Shown here: positions 1-7,751 of the stretch, in pieces
How the letters are laid out: every line of letters starts with the position of its first letter
Position numbering within the stretch: position 1 is the stretch's first letter
Source of the DNA: Patescibacteria group bacterium
GTDB taxonomy: Bacteria; Patescibacteriota; Patescibacteriia; 2-12-FULL-60-25
Assembly: GCA_031082005.1 (NCBI GenBank)
Contig: JAVHLR010000001.1
Span: forward strand, 315,251-379,250
Direction of reading: 5' to 3'
DNA length: 64,000 bases
Translations under genes and position numbers: made by a program
Notes under the pieces: model-generated
Databases searched by the model: none
What the model was told of the DNA's origin: nothing
Seen by the model: the letters and a program-made list of their open reading frames with translations, nothing else

Positions 1-104
1 TTTGTGCGCCTAGATTACCTGATGCTTACGGACTTGGCAAGGCTTTAAATCAGCTCCCGAGACTTGCAGAAAATCGACAAAAAAGTTATTATTCCGCCGT
101 CCTT

Positions 105-581
105 ATGGAGCTCTCTATACAAGATATCCTTACGCGTCTGATTCTGGCTACTGTTTTGGCCGGTCTTATCGGTATCGAGCGCGAAGTCAGAGGCAAACCG
201 GCAGGCGTGCGGACAAACGCCCTTATCGGTCTAGGTTCAGCCTCTATGACCATGTGCGGCTTGTTCATCGCTGCGATGTCGCCGATTTCAGACCCTGCGC
301 GCGTCGCCTCGGTCATCGTGCAAGGTATCGGTTTCCTCGGCGCTGGTGCGATCATCCAGTCATCCGGAACGATACGCGGTCTGACGACTGCTGCCACCAT
401 GTGGGTCGTAGCCGGCATCGGCATGGCCTGCGGCATGGGCTTCTATGACATTGCACTAGCCGTCTCTCTGATTGCACTCGTCCTCTTGGTCATCTTTGGC
501 CCCTTGGACGCCAAGCTCATGGGAGATGAGAACCAGAACGGGGGATTAGTGAATAGGTTGTTCAAAAAGGATAGAAAATAA
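105..581 (+). CDS. MgtC/SapB family membrane protein
   Basis: ORF with MgtC N-terminal signature (LxGxxGxEREVRGKPAGVRTNALIGLGSA) and several hydrophobic helices. Confidence 0.85.
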   Translation: MELSIQDILTRLILATVLAGLIGIEREVRGKPAGVRTNALIGLGSASMTMCGLFIAAMSPISDPARVASVIVQGIGFLGAGAIIQSSGTIRGLTTAATMWVVAGIGMACGMGFYDIALAVSLIALVLLVIFGPLDAKLMGDENQNGGLVNRLFKKDRK

Positions 582-590
582 AAATATTAC

Positions 591-665
591 GCCGAGGTAG
601 CTCAGTGGTAGAGCGAAGGACTGAAAATCCTTGCGTCGCCAGTTCAATCCTGGCCCTCGGCACCA
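591..665 (+). tRNA. tRNA-Phe (GAA), CCA encoded
   Basis: Acceptor gccgagg/cctcggc, anticodon loop ctGAAaa, T-loop gttcaatc, 3' ACCA. Confidence 0.95.
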
Positions 666-668
666 CGC

Positions 669-697
669 AAAACCGCGCTCCAAAGGTGCGGTTTTTG
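669..697 (+). terminator. Rho-independent terminator after tRNA-Phe
   Basis: aaaaccgc...gcggttttt hairpin plus T tract. Confidence 0.6.
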
Positions 698-820
698 CTT
701 TGGCATAAACCACCCGTGCACGGCTGAAAAGAAAAAATCTAATACCAAAAAACATCGCCTTGCCCCTACCCCTTAAAAATGCTAAATACCTGTCAGCTCT
801 TTTCGGAGGTGAAATCCAGC

Positions 821-1321
821 ATGGATACCATCAACGTAGACAGCAGGTCAGCGGACATCCGCGAACGCGAGTTGAGCAACCTCATGAAGCGCCCCTTTGT
901 TCTCGACGGCGTCCGACTGGCGTCGGTCGAGGGATTGATCCAGGGCATCAAATACCCGGAAGGCCATCCGGTACGCGAGAAGGCCTTCGCGTCTGCGGGC
1001 GTCACCGCCAAGCGACTCGGGTACGAGCTCACTCGCGGAGGAGCAGGTACCTGGGTTTGGTGGCAAGGCGAGAAGATCCCATACGGATCGGCCCACCATC
1101 ATCGGGTCATCGCCCGCGCTATCGAGGCAAGCTTTCGTCAGAACCCCTGGGCGAACGTCCTGTTGCGCTCGACGCGCGGTCTCAAGCTCACGCACAATGT
1201 CGGCGAGCCGTCAGAAGATTCCTCGCTCCCGGCTGATATCTTCTGCGGCATCCTGGAGGATCTGCGAGACATGGATGATCCCGATGTCGACATCTGCCTG
1301 CGCCAGCTCCTGCATGGCTGA
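821..1321 (+). CDS. NADAR-superfamily-like protein (YbiA-like)
   Basis: SD GGAGGTGA at 805-812. Protein aligns by eye with YbiA/NADAR blocks: SNxxxxPFVLDGVRLASVEGLIQGIKY, REKAFASAGVTAKRLGY, VIARAIEASFRQNPWANVLLRSTRGLKL. Confidence 0.7.
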   Translation: MDTINVDSRSADIRERELSNLMKRPFVLDGVRLASVEGLIQGIKYPEGHPVREKAFASAGVTAKRLGYELTRGGAGTWVWWQGEKIPYGSAHHHRVIARAIEASFRQNPWANVLLRSTRGLKLTHNVGEPSEDSSLPADIFCGILEDLRDMDDPDVDICLRQLLHG

Positions 1322-1362
1322 GACGACCGGTAATGCCGTGGCAGCGAGAGCCCTTCAACCCC

Positions 1363-1394
1363 AGCACCCATTCTCCAAGGCGGGTGCTTTCGTT
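1363..1394 (+). terminator. Rho-independent terminator
   Basis: agcaccc...gggtgct followed by T-rich tract. Confidence 0.6.
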
Positions 1395-1462
1395 TTATGT
1401 ATAAAAACAGAAAACCGACGTCTAACGTCGGCTTCTGCTTCTGGTAATCGCGTACAACGCGA

Positions 1463-1537
1463 TGGAGCGGGTAGCGGGAATCGAACCCGCCTCTCAACCT
1501 TGGAAGGGTCGCATAATAGCCACTATACGATACCCGC
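1463..1537 (-). tRNA. tRNA-Gly (TCC), CCA encoded
   Basis: Reverse strand gcgggta...tacccgc, anticodon loop ctTCCaa, U73 discriminator, CCA. Confidence 0.95.
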
Positions 1538-1633
1538 TTGATTCATTTGTAGCGCTATATTAGTGGAATAATACGAGGAAGGCAAGGGTTCGCACCATTA
1601 CAAAATAATCCGCTGTTATGCGGATTATTTTGT

Positions 1634-1710
1634 TGGTCGGGCCAGTGGGACTTGAACCCACGACCTCCTGCTCCCAAAGCAGGCGCGCTAGCCAACTGCG
1701 CTATGGCCCG
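1634..1710 (-). tRNA. tRNA-Pro (TGG), CCA encoded
   Basis: Reverse strand cgggcca...tggcccg, anticodon loop ttTGGga, CCA. Confidence 0.95.
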
Positions 1711-1841
1711 TCACTCACTATCTTCAGCGGTCTGATATTAATGGATGATGAGTTATTTGTCGAGATGCTGCGTGCAAAACCATTGACATTTGCAATATTT
1801 CCCGCTTCAGTATCCGGGTACATCCCAAAAGGAGCCGACCC

Positions 1842-2567
1842 ATGCCCGATCCTAGGATTGAATTCTGGACCGCGGCCTGGAGAAAGGTCGTGGATGAGTA
1901 CATCGCAACCCCAGCGTGGAAGTATGATCTTGCCTTGCTCGGCCTGAACGAAGACGAACTGAGCTTCGTCATCGACCTCATGCGTGTCCTGGTGCGCTTG
2001 CCTCAAGATGCTGGGGGAGACGACAAACTGCTCATTGAAGCCTGGCAAAAAGGTGAACTGCCGGTCATCCGCAGTCTCTATCACGAGAAGGTGAGGACGC
2101 CTCGCTCGACGCAACTCGAGGCCTTGGCACGCGGTGAGGTCAAGACAATCAGTTTTACCGTCAGACGGCCGGCAGAGGACTCTGCGGATTCGGATGATGA
2201 TGTCCTCGATCGTCCAACGCCGTTATACGAACTCGCACCCGTCATGGGCGAGGTCATGGACTCACACCGTGTCATCGGGTCAGACGTTCCGGAAGTGCGA
2301 GGTCTGCTTCCTACCATCCCTGTCCCAGCGCCTGAACCGGAGTTGTTGCGGCAGAGCATGCCCTCGACGCATGATGCCGAAGACGGTTTCGGGAATGAAG
2401 AAACTCCGACAGCCAAACGCCCCGTGCGCATCCTGTCCGGCCTTTCCCAGCTGTTCCTTCCGAAGGATCTCTCCGTCGCCTCGCGGGACGATGAACCTGT
2501 CGACGAATTCGACCTGGCTTCGCCCGACCAGGACGAACCGGACGATTTCGATAATGGTTCATCATGA
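1842..2567 (+). CDS. hypothetical protein, acidic C-terminal half
   Basis: 241-aa ORF, SD aaaggagc upstream, terminator directly downstream. Confidence 0.7.
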   Translation: MPDPRIEFWTAAWRKVVDEYIATPAWKYDLALLGLNEDELSFVIDLMRVLVRLPQDAGGDDKLLIEAWQKGELPVIRSLYHEKVRTPRSTQLEALARGEVKTISFTVRRPAEDSADSDDDVLDRPTPLYELAPVMGEVMDSHRVIGSDVPEVRGLLPTIPVPAPEPELLRQSMPSTHDAEDGFGNEETPTAKRPVRILSGLSQLFLPKDLSVASRDDEPVDEFDLASPDQDEPDDFDNGSS

Positions 2568-2583
2568 CCGTATGCCTCAACCT

Positions 2584-2616
2584 CGACCGCCTCTCAACCA
2601 GGCGGTCGTACTTTTT
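2584..2616 (+). terminator. Rho-independent terminator
   Basis: cgaccgcc tctcaacca ggcggtcg plus T tract. Confidence 0.7.
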
Positions 2617-2637
2617 TATTTCTTCCTTTTATTTTTC

Positions 2638-2699
2638 GTCATTCCAGCGCAGGCTGGAATCCAGAGCTCTAAGATCCCGGCTCGTAGGCCGGGATGACA
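2638..2699. repeat. Palindromic repeat, family A
   Basis: Two adjacent hairpins (gtcattcc-agcgcaggct-ggaat ... gatcccggctcgtaggccgggatgac); homologous copies at 6110-6175 and 30760-30821. Confidence 0.8.
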
Positions 2700-2756
2700 A
2701 GCTGAATAAAAATCAATAGACACCGCCTACTTTAATTGCTAATGTTCCTGCGATAT

Positions 2757-3692
2757 ATGTTCATCAAGCCGTTTGCGGAATTATCCAAATCCGACGTCGC
2801 ACTGGCCGGCGGCAAAGGCGCCTCTCTTGGTGAGATGACACACACCGGCATTCCTGTCCCGCCCGGCTTTGTAGTTCTTGCTCCAGCCTTCGACTGCTTT
2901 TTAACCGAGACGGATTTAACGCAAGAAGTCGCAGCGCAACTGGCGAAGGTGAATTACGAAGACGTCTCTTCCGTCGATCGCGCCTCGCGCGTCATCCACG
3001 ATCTGATCCACGACGCCAAGATGCCGGTCGATCTCGAGCAAGAGATTGTCTCATCCTTCAAGTCTCTCGGCGCAGAGCTCGTTGCGGTCCGCTCATCCGC
3101 TACCGCCGAAGACTCGTCCGTCGCGAGCTGGGCAGGCGAGCTCGAGAGTTATCTCAATACTACAGAAGCGACGTTGCTCGATAACGTAAAAAAATGTTGG
3201 GCCTCGCTCTTCACACCGCGCGCCATCGTGTATCGCAACGAAAAAGGCATGTGCGACACGCACGTTTCGGTCGCTGTCGTGGTCCAGAAGATGGTTCAGT
3301 CCGAAGTCGCCGGTATAACTTTCACCGTCCACCCGGTCACCAAAGATACGAATCAGATGATAATCGAAGCCTGCTGGGGCTTGGGCGAATTCATCGTCGG
3401 CGGCCGCGTCACTCCTGACTCTTACGTGATCGATAAGCGCGCCGGTTCGCTCATCGATGTGAATGTATCGGAGCAGGAGACGATGCTCATCAGAGGAGAG
3501 CAGGGGAACGATGAAGTCCCGGTTCCGGCCGAGAAAAAATCCGCACAAAAAATCTCCGGCCAACAAATCTCCGAACTCGGCAAGATCTGTACCGGCATCG
3601 AAAAGCATTACGGCTTTCCCTGTGACATCGAGTGGGGGATGGAAGGTGGTAAATTCCACATCGTACAAAGCAGACCGATAACTACGTTATGA
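2757..3692 (+). CDS. PEP synthase/PPDK N-terminal ATP-grasp domain protein (stand-alone)
   Basis: Motifs ALAGGKGASLGEM, VAVRSSATAEDSSVASWAGELES, IIEACWGLGEFIVGGRVTPDSYVID, CDIEWGMEGGKFHIVQSRPIT; ends at the ATP-grasp domain. Confidence 0.88.
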   Translation: MFIKPFAELSKSDVALAGGKGASLGEMTHTGIPVPPGFVVLAPAFDCFLTETDLTQEVAAQLAKVNYEDVSSVDRASRVIHDLIHDAKMPVDLEQEIVSSFKSLGAELVAVRSSATAEDSSVASWAGELESYLNTTEATLLDNVKKCWASLFTPRAIVYRNEKGMCDTHVSVAVVVQKMVQSEVAGITFTVHPVTKDTNQMIIEACWGLGEFIVGGRVTPDSYVIDKRAGSLIDVNVSEQETMLIRGEQGNDEVPVPAEKKSAQKISGQQISELGKICTGIEKHYGFPCDIEWGMEGGKFHIVQSRPITTL

Positions 3693-4837
3693 CCCCCTCC
3701 GAACTCCTCTCCTACCTCAAATCCCAAAAATGGTTTTTCGGCGTGCGAGCTGATGCTTCGTTGCTTTTTTATTCCAGTAAACAAGAGGGCGTGCGTCGTC
3801 ACGTCAAAACCATACACGGTATCGACTTTGCCGAGACCTTGCTGGCTCCGCTGAACGGTCAGCCGGTCCGCGTCATCAACGTCGAACAAGCCAAGGCGTT
3901 CCACGAAGTCAGCCTGGCTAAAGTCAAAGAGGATCCTTCGATTCTCGTCGAGCACATCAAGGAAAACGATAAGCTCTGGGTGCGTATCGGGCGTGAATGC
4001 GAAGCTTTGGACAAAGCCGTGAAGTCAGAAGACGAGACGGCTTCCGTCGAAGCCTACAGACAAGTCTCTGCATCTTACGCCGAGACCGGTGCGCAATTCA
4101 TCATCATCTTCTCTCTCGGCCTCAAGCTCACCGAGCTGAACGCGGTACGAGGTACGCTGTACGGTGATGCGCTTGCCCTGCACGACCATTGGCGTAATCA
4201 TGTCGCATTGAAAGAGGAACTCATGGGCGAATGTTGGTACGACTTTTTCGTCTTCATCGCAGAACGCCGCAGACTCAAGACGTCTGCTCTCGACTTGATG
4301 CGTTATCTCTCGCTGCCCGAGGTCTATTCGTGGTTAGAAGGAGAAAACGTCGACGTCGATGAGGTCGTATCAAGACGCATCAGACAGAGTTTCGTCTATC
4401 TCGATCTTCGGCAAGAACGTCGCGTTATCGATGACCCAGGACTGATTGCGCAGGTCGAAGCTCAATTTGCTTCACCAGAACCCGAACCTACAGCGACCGA
4501 CAGCACGATCAAGGGACAACCTGCTTATGTCGGAAAAGGATTAATCAAAGGCGAAGTCGTTGTCGTGAAATCAAAAGAAGACCTCGCATCAAAAGCGGAT
4601 CTCATCCCGGGAAAAATCCTCGTCGCCATCCAGACTACGCCGCATTACATCCCGTATCTGAAAGATGTTAAAGCCATCATTACTGACGAAGGTGGTATCA
4701 CCTGCCACGCCGCAATCCTCTCGCGTGAGATGAAGATTCCGTGTATTGTCGGGACGAAGAGAGCGACCAGTGTCTTGAAGGATGGGGATGAAGTCGAGAC
4801 GGATGTGGAGAAGGGAATCATCAAAATCATCAAATGA
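3689..4837 (+). CDS. PEP-utilizing enzyme mobile (phosphohistidine swivel) domain protein
   Basis: C-terminal swivel with catalytic His motif TDEGGITCHAAILSREMKIPCIVGT; overlaps upstream stop by ATGA. Confidence 0.85.
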   Translation: MTPSELLSYLKSQKWFFGVRADASLLFYSSKQEGVRRHVKTIHGIDFAETLLAPLNGQPVRVINVEQAKAFHEVSLAKVKEDPSILVEHIKENDKLWVRIGRECEALDKAVKSEDETASVEAYRQVSASYAETGAQFIIIFSLGLKLTELNAVRGTLYGDALALHDHWRNHVALKEELMGECWYDFFVFIAERRRLKTSALDLMRYLSLPEVYSWLEGENVDVDEVVSRRIRQSFVYLDLRQERRVIDDPGLIAQVEAQFASPEPEPTATDSTIKGQPAYVGKGLIKGEVVVVKSKEDLASKADLIPGKILVAIQTTPHYIPYLKDVKAIITDEGGITCHAAILSREMKIPCIVGTKRATSVLKDGDEVETDVEKGIIKIIK

Positions 4838-4852
4838 TATATGTATTTTTTT

Positions 4853-4954
4853 GTCATTGCGAGGAGCATTAACGAAAAACCGTAGGGCGACGCGGCAATC
4901 TATCCTTAATGTAAGATTGCCACGTCAGTCGCTCCGCTCCTTCCTCGCAATGAC
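4853..4954. repeat. Palindromic repeat, family B
   Basis: gtcattgcgaggag ... tcctcgcaatgac inverted ends with internal gcggcaatct/agattgccacgt; half copy at 25884-25922. Confidence 0.75.
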
Positions 4955-4997
4955 AGTAATATTTTTCACTCTCTGACTACTCACTACCGTACAGAAT

Positions 4998-6095
4998 ATG
5001 TCCCAACCCGTCGTCACATCGCATCAGATCTCCATGACTGAATGGCTCGCTGCCATTGGCCAGACGGAGGAATCCAACGCCTTCCGTGAGGAAGATAACC
5101 GCAAAGCCAAACGTCTTGAGTTCCTGTTCCGGGCAATGGGAGTGCCTTACGAACGTCCTGAAAGCCTTCCGGCGCGCGAGCTCTCTGATCTTGGACCTCG
5201 TTTCAAGGAAATCCTTGAGACGCGCGGCGACGAGTTGTGCGCTATCCGTCTTGTTCCGAATAAACCCGAACTTCCCAAATTGCGCCAGCGCGGCCTTTCG
5301 ATCCGCGATTGTTATGAGAACTGGTTCCTGAAACAAGAGATTTCCGCAGACGACTATGAGGCTTTCCTCTGTCCGCATTCGGAGACGTTATTGTGGTCTG
5401 CGACGTTCGTCGTCAGCGACAGGGGAGTATATGGCGAAATCGTGCGTGGCTTGCATAGCCAACTCACGCACGGCTACACCGAGAATCAGCTTTTTCAATT
5501 CGCGTGGGATTTCGACAAGTGGCGCTGGTCGCCTGGATACGACGAAGAAGCTGCATCGCAGGTCTTGCGCATGCTGGCTTTGCTCAAGACGGACGACGAA
5601 GCCGCACGATCATCTGTCACGACAGAAATGAACGCCGAATTCTCGCATGGTTATCTTAAAGGCTATTTCGAATCCACTGTCTGGCCTGACAACAAGGTCT
5701 ATATCATCGATTACAATCGTCTCCTGCCAAAATATCTGCCAGACTTCATCGAACTGACTGGCTCGTCCGAAGCTGCGGAAGAAGCCCGCGGCGCAGTCGC
5801 CTCGAATGGTCGTGCCTGCGGACGGGTTCGGATCATGTTGGATCCCGAAGCCGCGGAATTCTCTGCCGGTGATATCCTCGTCTGCGACATGACTGATGTG
5901 CGCTATCTACCGTACATGAGGATCGCTGGCGCCATCATCACCGACCGTGGAAGCATCCTCTCGCACGCCGCCATCGTCAGCCGCGAACTCAACAAACCGT
6001 GCATCATCGGCACAAAGATTGCGACGAAAGTCCTGCATGATGGCGATGAGGTGGAGGTTGATGCGAATAGGGGAACCGTCAGAATCTTGAGCTAA
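4998..6095 (+). CDS. PEP-utilizing enzyme mobile domain protein (second swivel paralog)
   Basis: C-terminal ITDRGSILSHAAIVSRELNKPCIIGTKIATKVLHDGDEVEV. Confidence 0.82.
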   Translation: MSQPVVTSHQISMTEWLAAIGQTEESNAFREEDNRKAKRLEFLFRAMGVPYERPESLPARELSDLGPRFKEILETRGDELCAIRLVPNKPELPKLRQRGLSIRDCYENWFLKQEISADDYEAFLCPHSETLLWSATFVVSDRGVYGEIVRGLHSQLTHGYTENQLFQFAWDFDKWRWSPGYDEEAASQVLRMLALLKTDDEAARSSVTTEMNAEFSHGYLKGYFESTVWPDNKVYIIDYNRLLPKYLPDFIELTGSSEAAEEARGAVASNGRACGRVRIMLDPEAAEFSAGDILVCDMTDVRYLPYMRIAGAIITDRGSILSHAAIVSRELNKPCIIGTKIATKVLHDGDEVEVDANRGTVRILS

Positions 6096-6109
6096 TTAAT
6101 ACCATCTTT

Positions 6110-6175
6110 GTCATCCCGGCCTACGAGCCGGGATCCTGAAGCTCGAGCCTGGATTCCCGCCTGCGCGGGAATGAC
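6110..6175. repeat. Palindromic repeat, family A (inverted orientation)
   Basis: Reverse complement matches the 2638-2699 copy. Confidence 0.8.
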
Positions 6176-6196
6176 GATGGAAAATGATAAACGACG

Positions 6197-6227
6197 AAGC
6201 CCGTCAGCGGAGATAGCTGACGGGCTT
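6197..6227. terminator. Bidirectional Rho-independent terminator
   Basis: aagcccgtcag cggagatag ctgacgggctt. Confidence 0.7.
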
Positions 6228-6253
6228 TATGATGAGGTAAGGCTGGGAGGCTT

Positions 6254-6880
6254 CTAGAGGCGTTTCTCTTCGACGAGTGCGAAGACCCGGCCGTCGAAGT
6301 CAAGGATGACGCCCTCGCATTCTTTGAGTGGATCGACGACCTTGTCGGTCAGTCCGTACACGAGGCACTCGATGAACGGCGTGTGACCGATGCAGAGGAG
6401 GTGCGGATTGGCCGCGAAGAGGCCGAAGCAGATATCGTTGAACTGCACGGCCATGCGGCCGGACTCGGTGATGATGAGGTCGTCTTCCGTGACGAGCGTT
6501 ACGTCGTGCTTCTGGAAGTAGGCACGCCACTCGGCCATCCTCCTGCTATTCAGCGCCTCCAGTAAGAAAAGGGTGATACCGGAGAAATCGCCCGCACCTT
6601 CGGCGAACGCACAGGCCGTCTGGGCTGTGCGGAAGAGCGACGTCATGGCTATATGTGTGTAGCCTCTTCCGTGCATCTGCTCTTTACCGACACGACGTGC
6701 CAGTCCGATGCCTTCCGGAGAGAGTACGTCCTTTTGGTTGCCGATACCCTTCAGTGAATGTCGTCGCAGCTCGATGAGCATCTCAAGGCTCCTGATGAAA
6801 TGATCGACGTCTTCAGTTGGAAGCGGATCTCCCAACTTTGGACGCTCAAACATAGCAGAAACAGGCGTTAGGGTCAACAA
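6254..6880 (-). CDS. histidine phosphatase-like (phosphoglycerate mutase) family protein
   Basis: RHSLKG N-terminal motif, LSPEGIGLARRVG, TSLFRTAQTACAFAEG, IGHTPFIE; start codon uncertain (TTG 6880 or ATG 6853). Confidence 0.7.
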   Translation of the reverse strand: MLTLTPVSAMFERPKLGDPLPTEDVDHFIRSLEMLIELRRHSLKGIGNQKDVLSPEGIGLARRVGKEQMHGRGYTHIAMTSLFRTAQTACAFAEGAGDFSGITLFLLEALNSRRMAEWRAYFQKHDVTLVTEDDLIITESGRMAVQFNDICFGLFAANPHLLCIGHTPFIECLVYGLTDKVVDPLKECEGVILDFDGRVFALVEEKRL

Positions 6881-6887
6881 CGCTAGC

Positions 6888-7019
6888 TTCCTCCTCTTGA
6901 GGTAAGAGGAGGTTAGGAGGAGTTATGAGTCTGACAAAGCTGACGCCTTGATGGCGTCATATCCGTCTAATCGTAACTCCCTCCAGCTCCCTCTTACCCT
7001 AAGAGGGAGAGTTGGGGGC
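6888..7019. repeat. Long imperfect inverted repeat, family D
   Basis: Hairpins cctcctctt/aagaggagg, tgacgcc/ggcgtca and ctccctctta/taagagggag inside a longer imperfect inverted repeat. Confidence 0.6.
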
Positions 7020-7084
7020 GTCAGAGCATCCCTCCCGTAAAACCGTGGTACAATACCATCGGTTCAACCCGCTTATTTTTCCAT

Positions 7085-7750
7085 ATGCCAGTCAAACTGA
7101 CGTACCTCGGACATGCTGCCGTACTCCTGCAGGGGACAAAGACCGTCATCATCGATCCATTTTTGACCGGTAATCCGAAGGCCTCGATCGGCGCCGGGAA
7201 TCTGCCGAAGATAGATTATGTGCTTGTGACTCATGATCACTATGATCACTTGGGTGATGCTTTTGATATCGCCAAGAAGCACAAGGCCGCGTTGGTCGCG
7301 ATTTTTGAGATAGTACAGCTACCCGCAGCCAAAAAAATCCACCCTCAATCCATCGGCATGAATATCGGCGGTACTATTGAGGCAGAGGGTATCCGCATCT
7401 CCATGACCCCCGCACTCCACAGCGCAGGAGTCGGGGCGCCAGCGGGCTTCGTGGTCGAATTGGACGGTAAGCGCATCTACCACGGCGGCGACACGGCTTT
7501 CTTCTCTGACATGGCCTACATCCCGAAATTTTTCGGTAAACTTGATGTCACTCTCGTCCCCATGGGGGGCTACTTCGGCATGGACGCCAGACAGGCCGCG
7601 GAGGCAGTGAAGCTCTTGAAACCCAAGACTGCTATACCGATTCATTATGACACCTGGCCATTGATCCATACGGATCCAGCGGAGTTCCGTAACCAGTGCA
7701 GGCCTACGGACGTGAGGATCCTGTTGCCGGGCAATGACATCGTGATTTGA
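7085..7750 (+). CDS. UPF0173 family metallo-beta-lactamase-fold hydrolase
   Basis: MPVKLTYLGHAAVLL..IIDPFLTGNP...VLVTHDHYDHLGDA...YHGGDTAFFSDM. Confidence 0.9.
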   Translation: MPVKLTYLGHAAVLLQGTKTVIIDPFLTGNPKASIGAGNLPKIDYVLVTHDHYDHLGDAFDIAKKHKAALVAIFEIVQLPAAKKIHPQSIGMNIGGTIEAEGIRISMTPALHSAGVGAPAGFVVELDGKRIYHGGDTAFFSDMAYIPKFFGKLDVTLVPMGGYFGMDARQAAEAVKLLKPKTAIPIHYDTWPLIHTDPAEFRNQCRPTDVRILLPGNDIVI

Positions 7751-7751
7751 T

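Noticed and set aside
1-48. Possible 3' end of an upstream gene (FVRLDYLMLTDLARL*)
   Set aside because: Only 15 codons visible; cannot support a gene call.
546-755. Minus-strand ORF over 546-755
   Set aside because: Antisense to tRNA-Phe, no conserved features.
1618-1947. ORF beginning MRIILLVGPVGLEPTTSCSQSRRASQLRYGP
   Set aside because: Classic artefact of translating a tRNA gene (GLEPTTSC); overlaps tRNA-Pro. The same applies to 28252-28545 on the minus strand.
2638-2699. Family A palindromes as IS element ends
   Set aside because: No transposase ORF between or near copies; structure fits a small palindromic repeat better.
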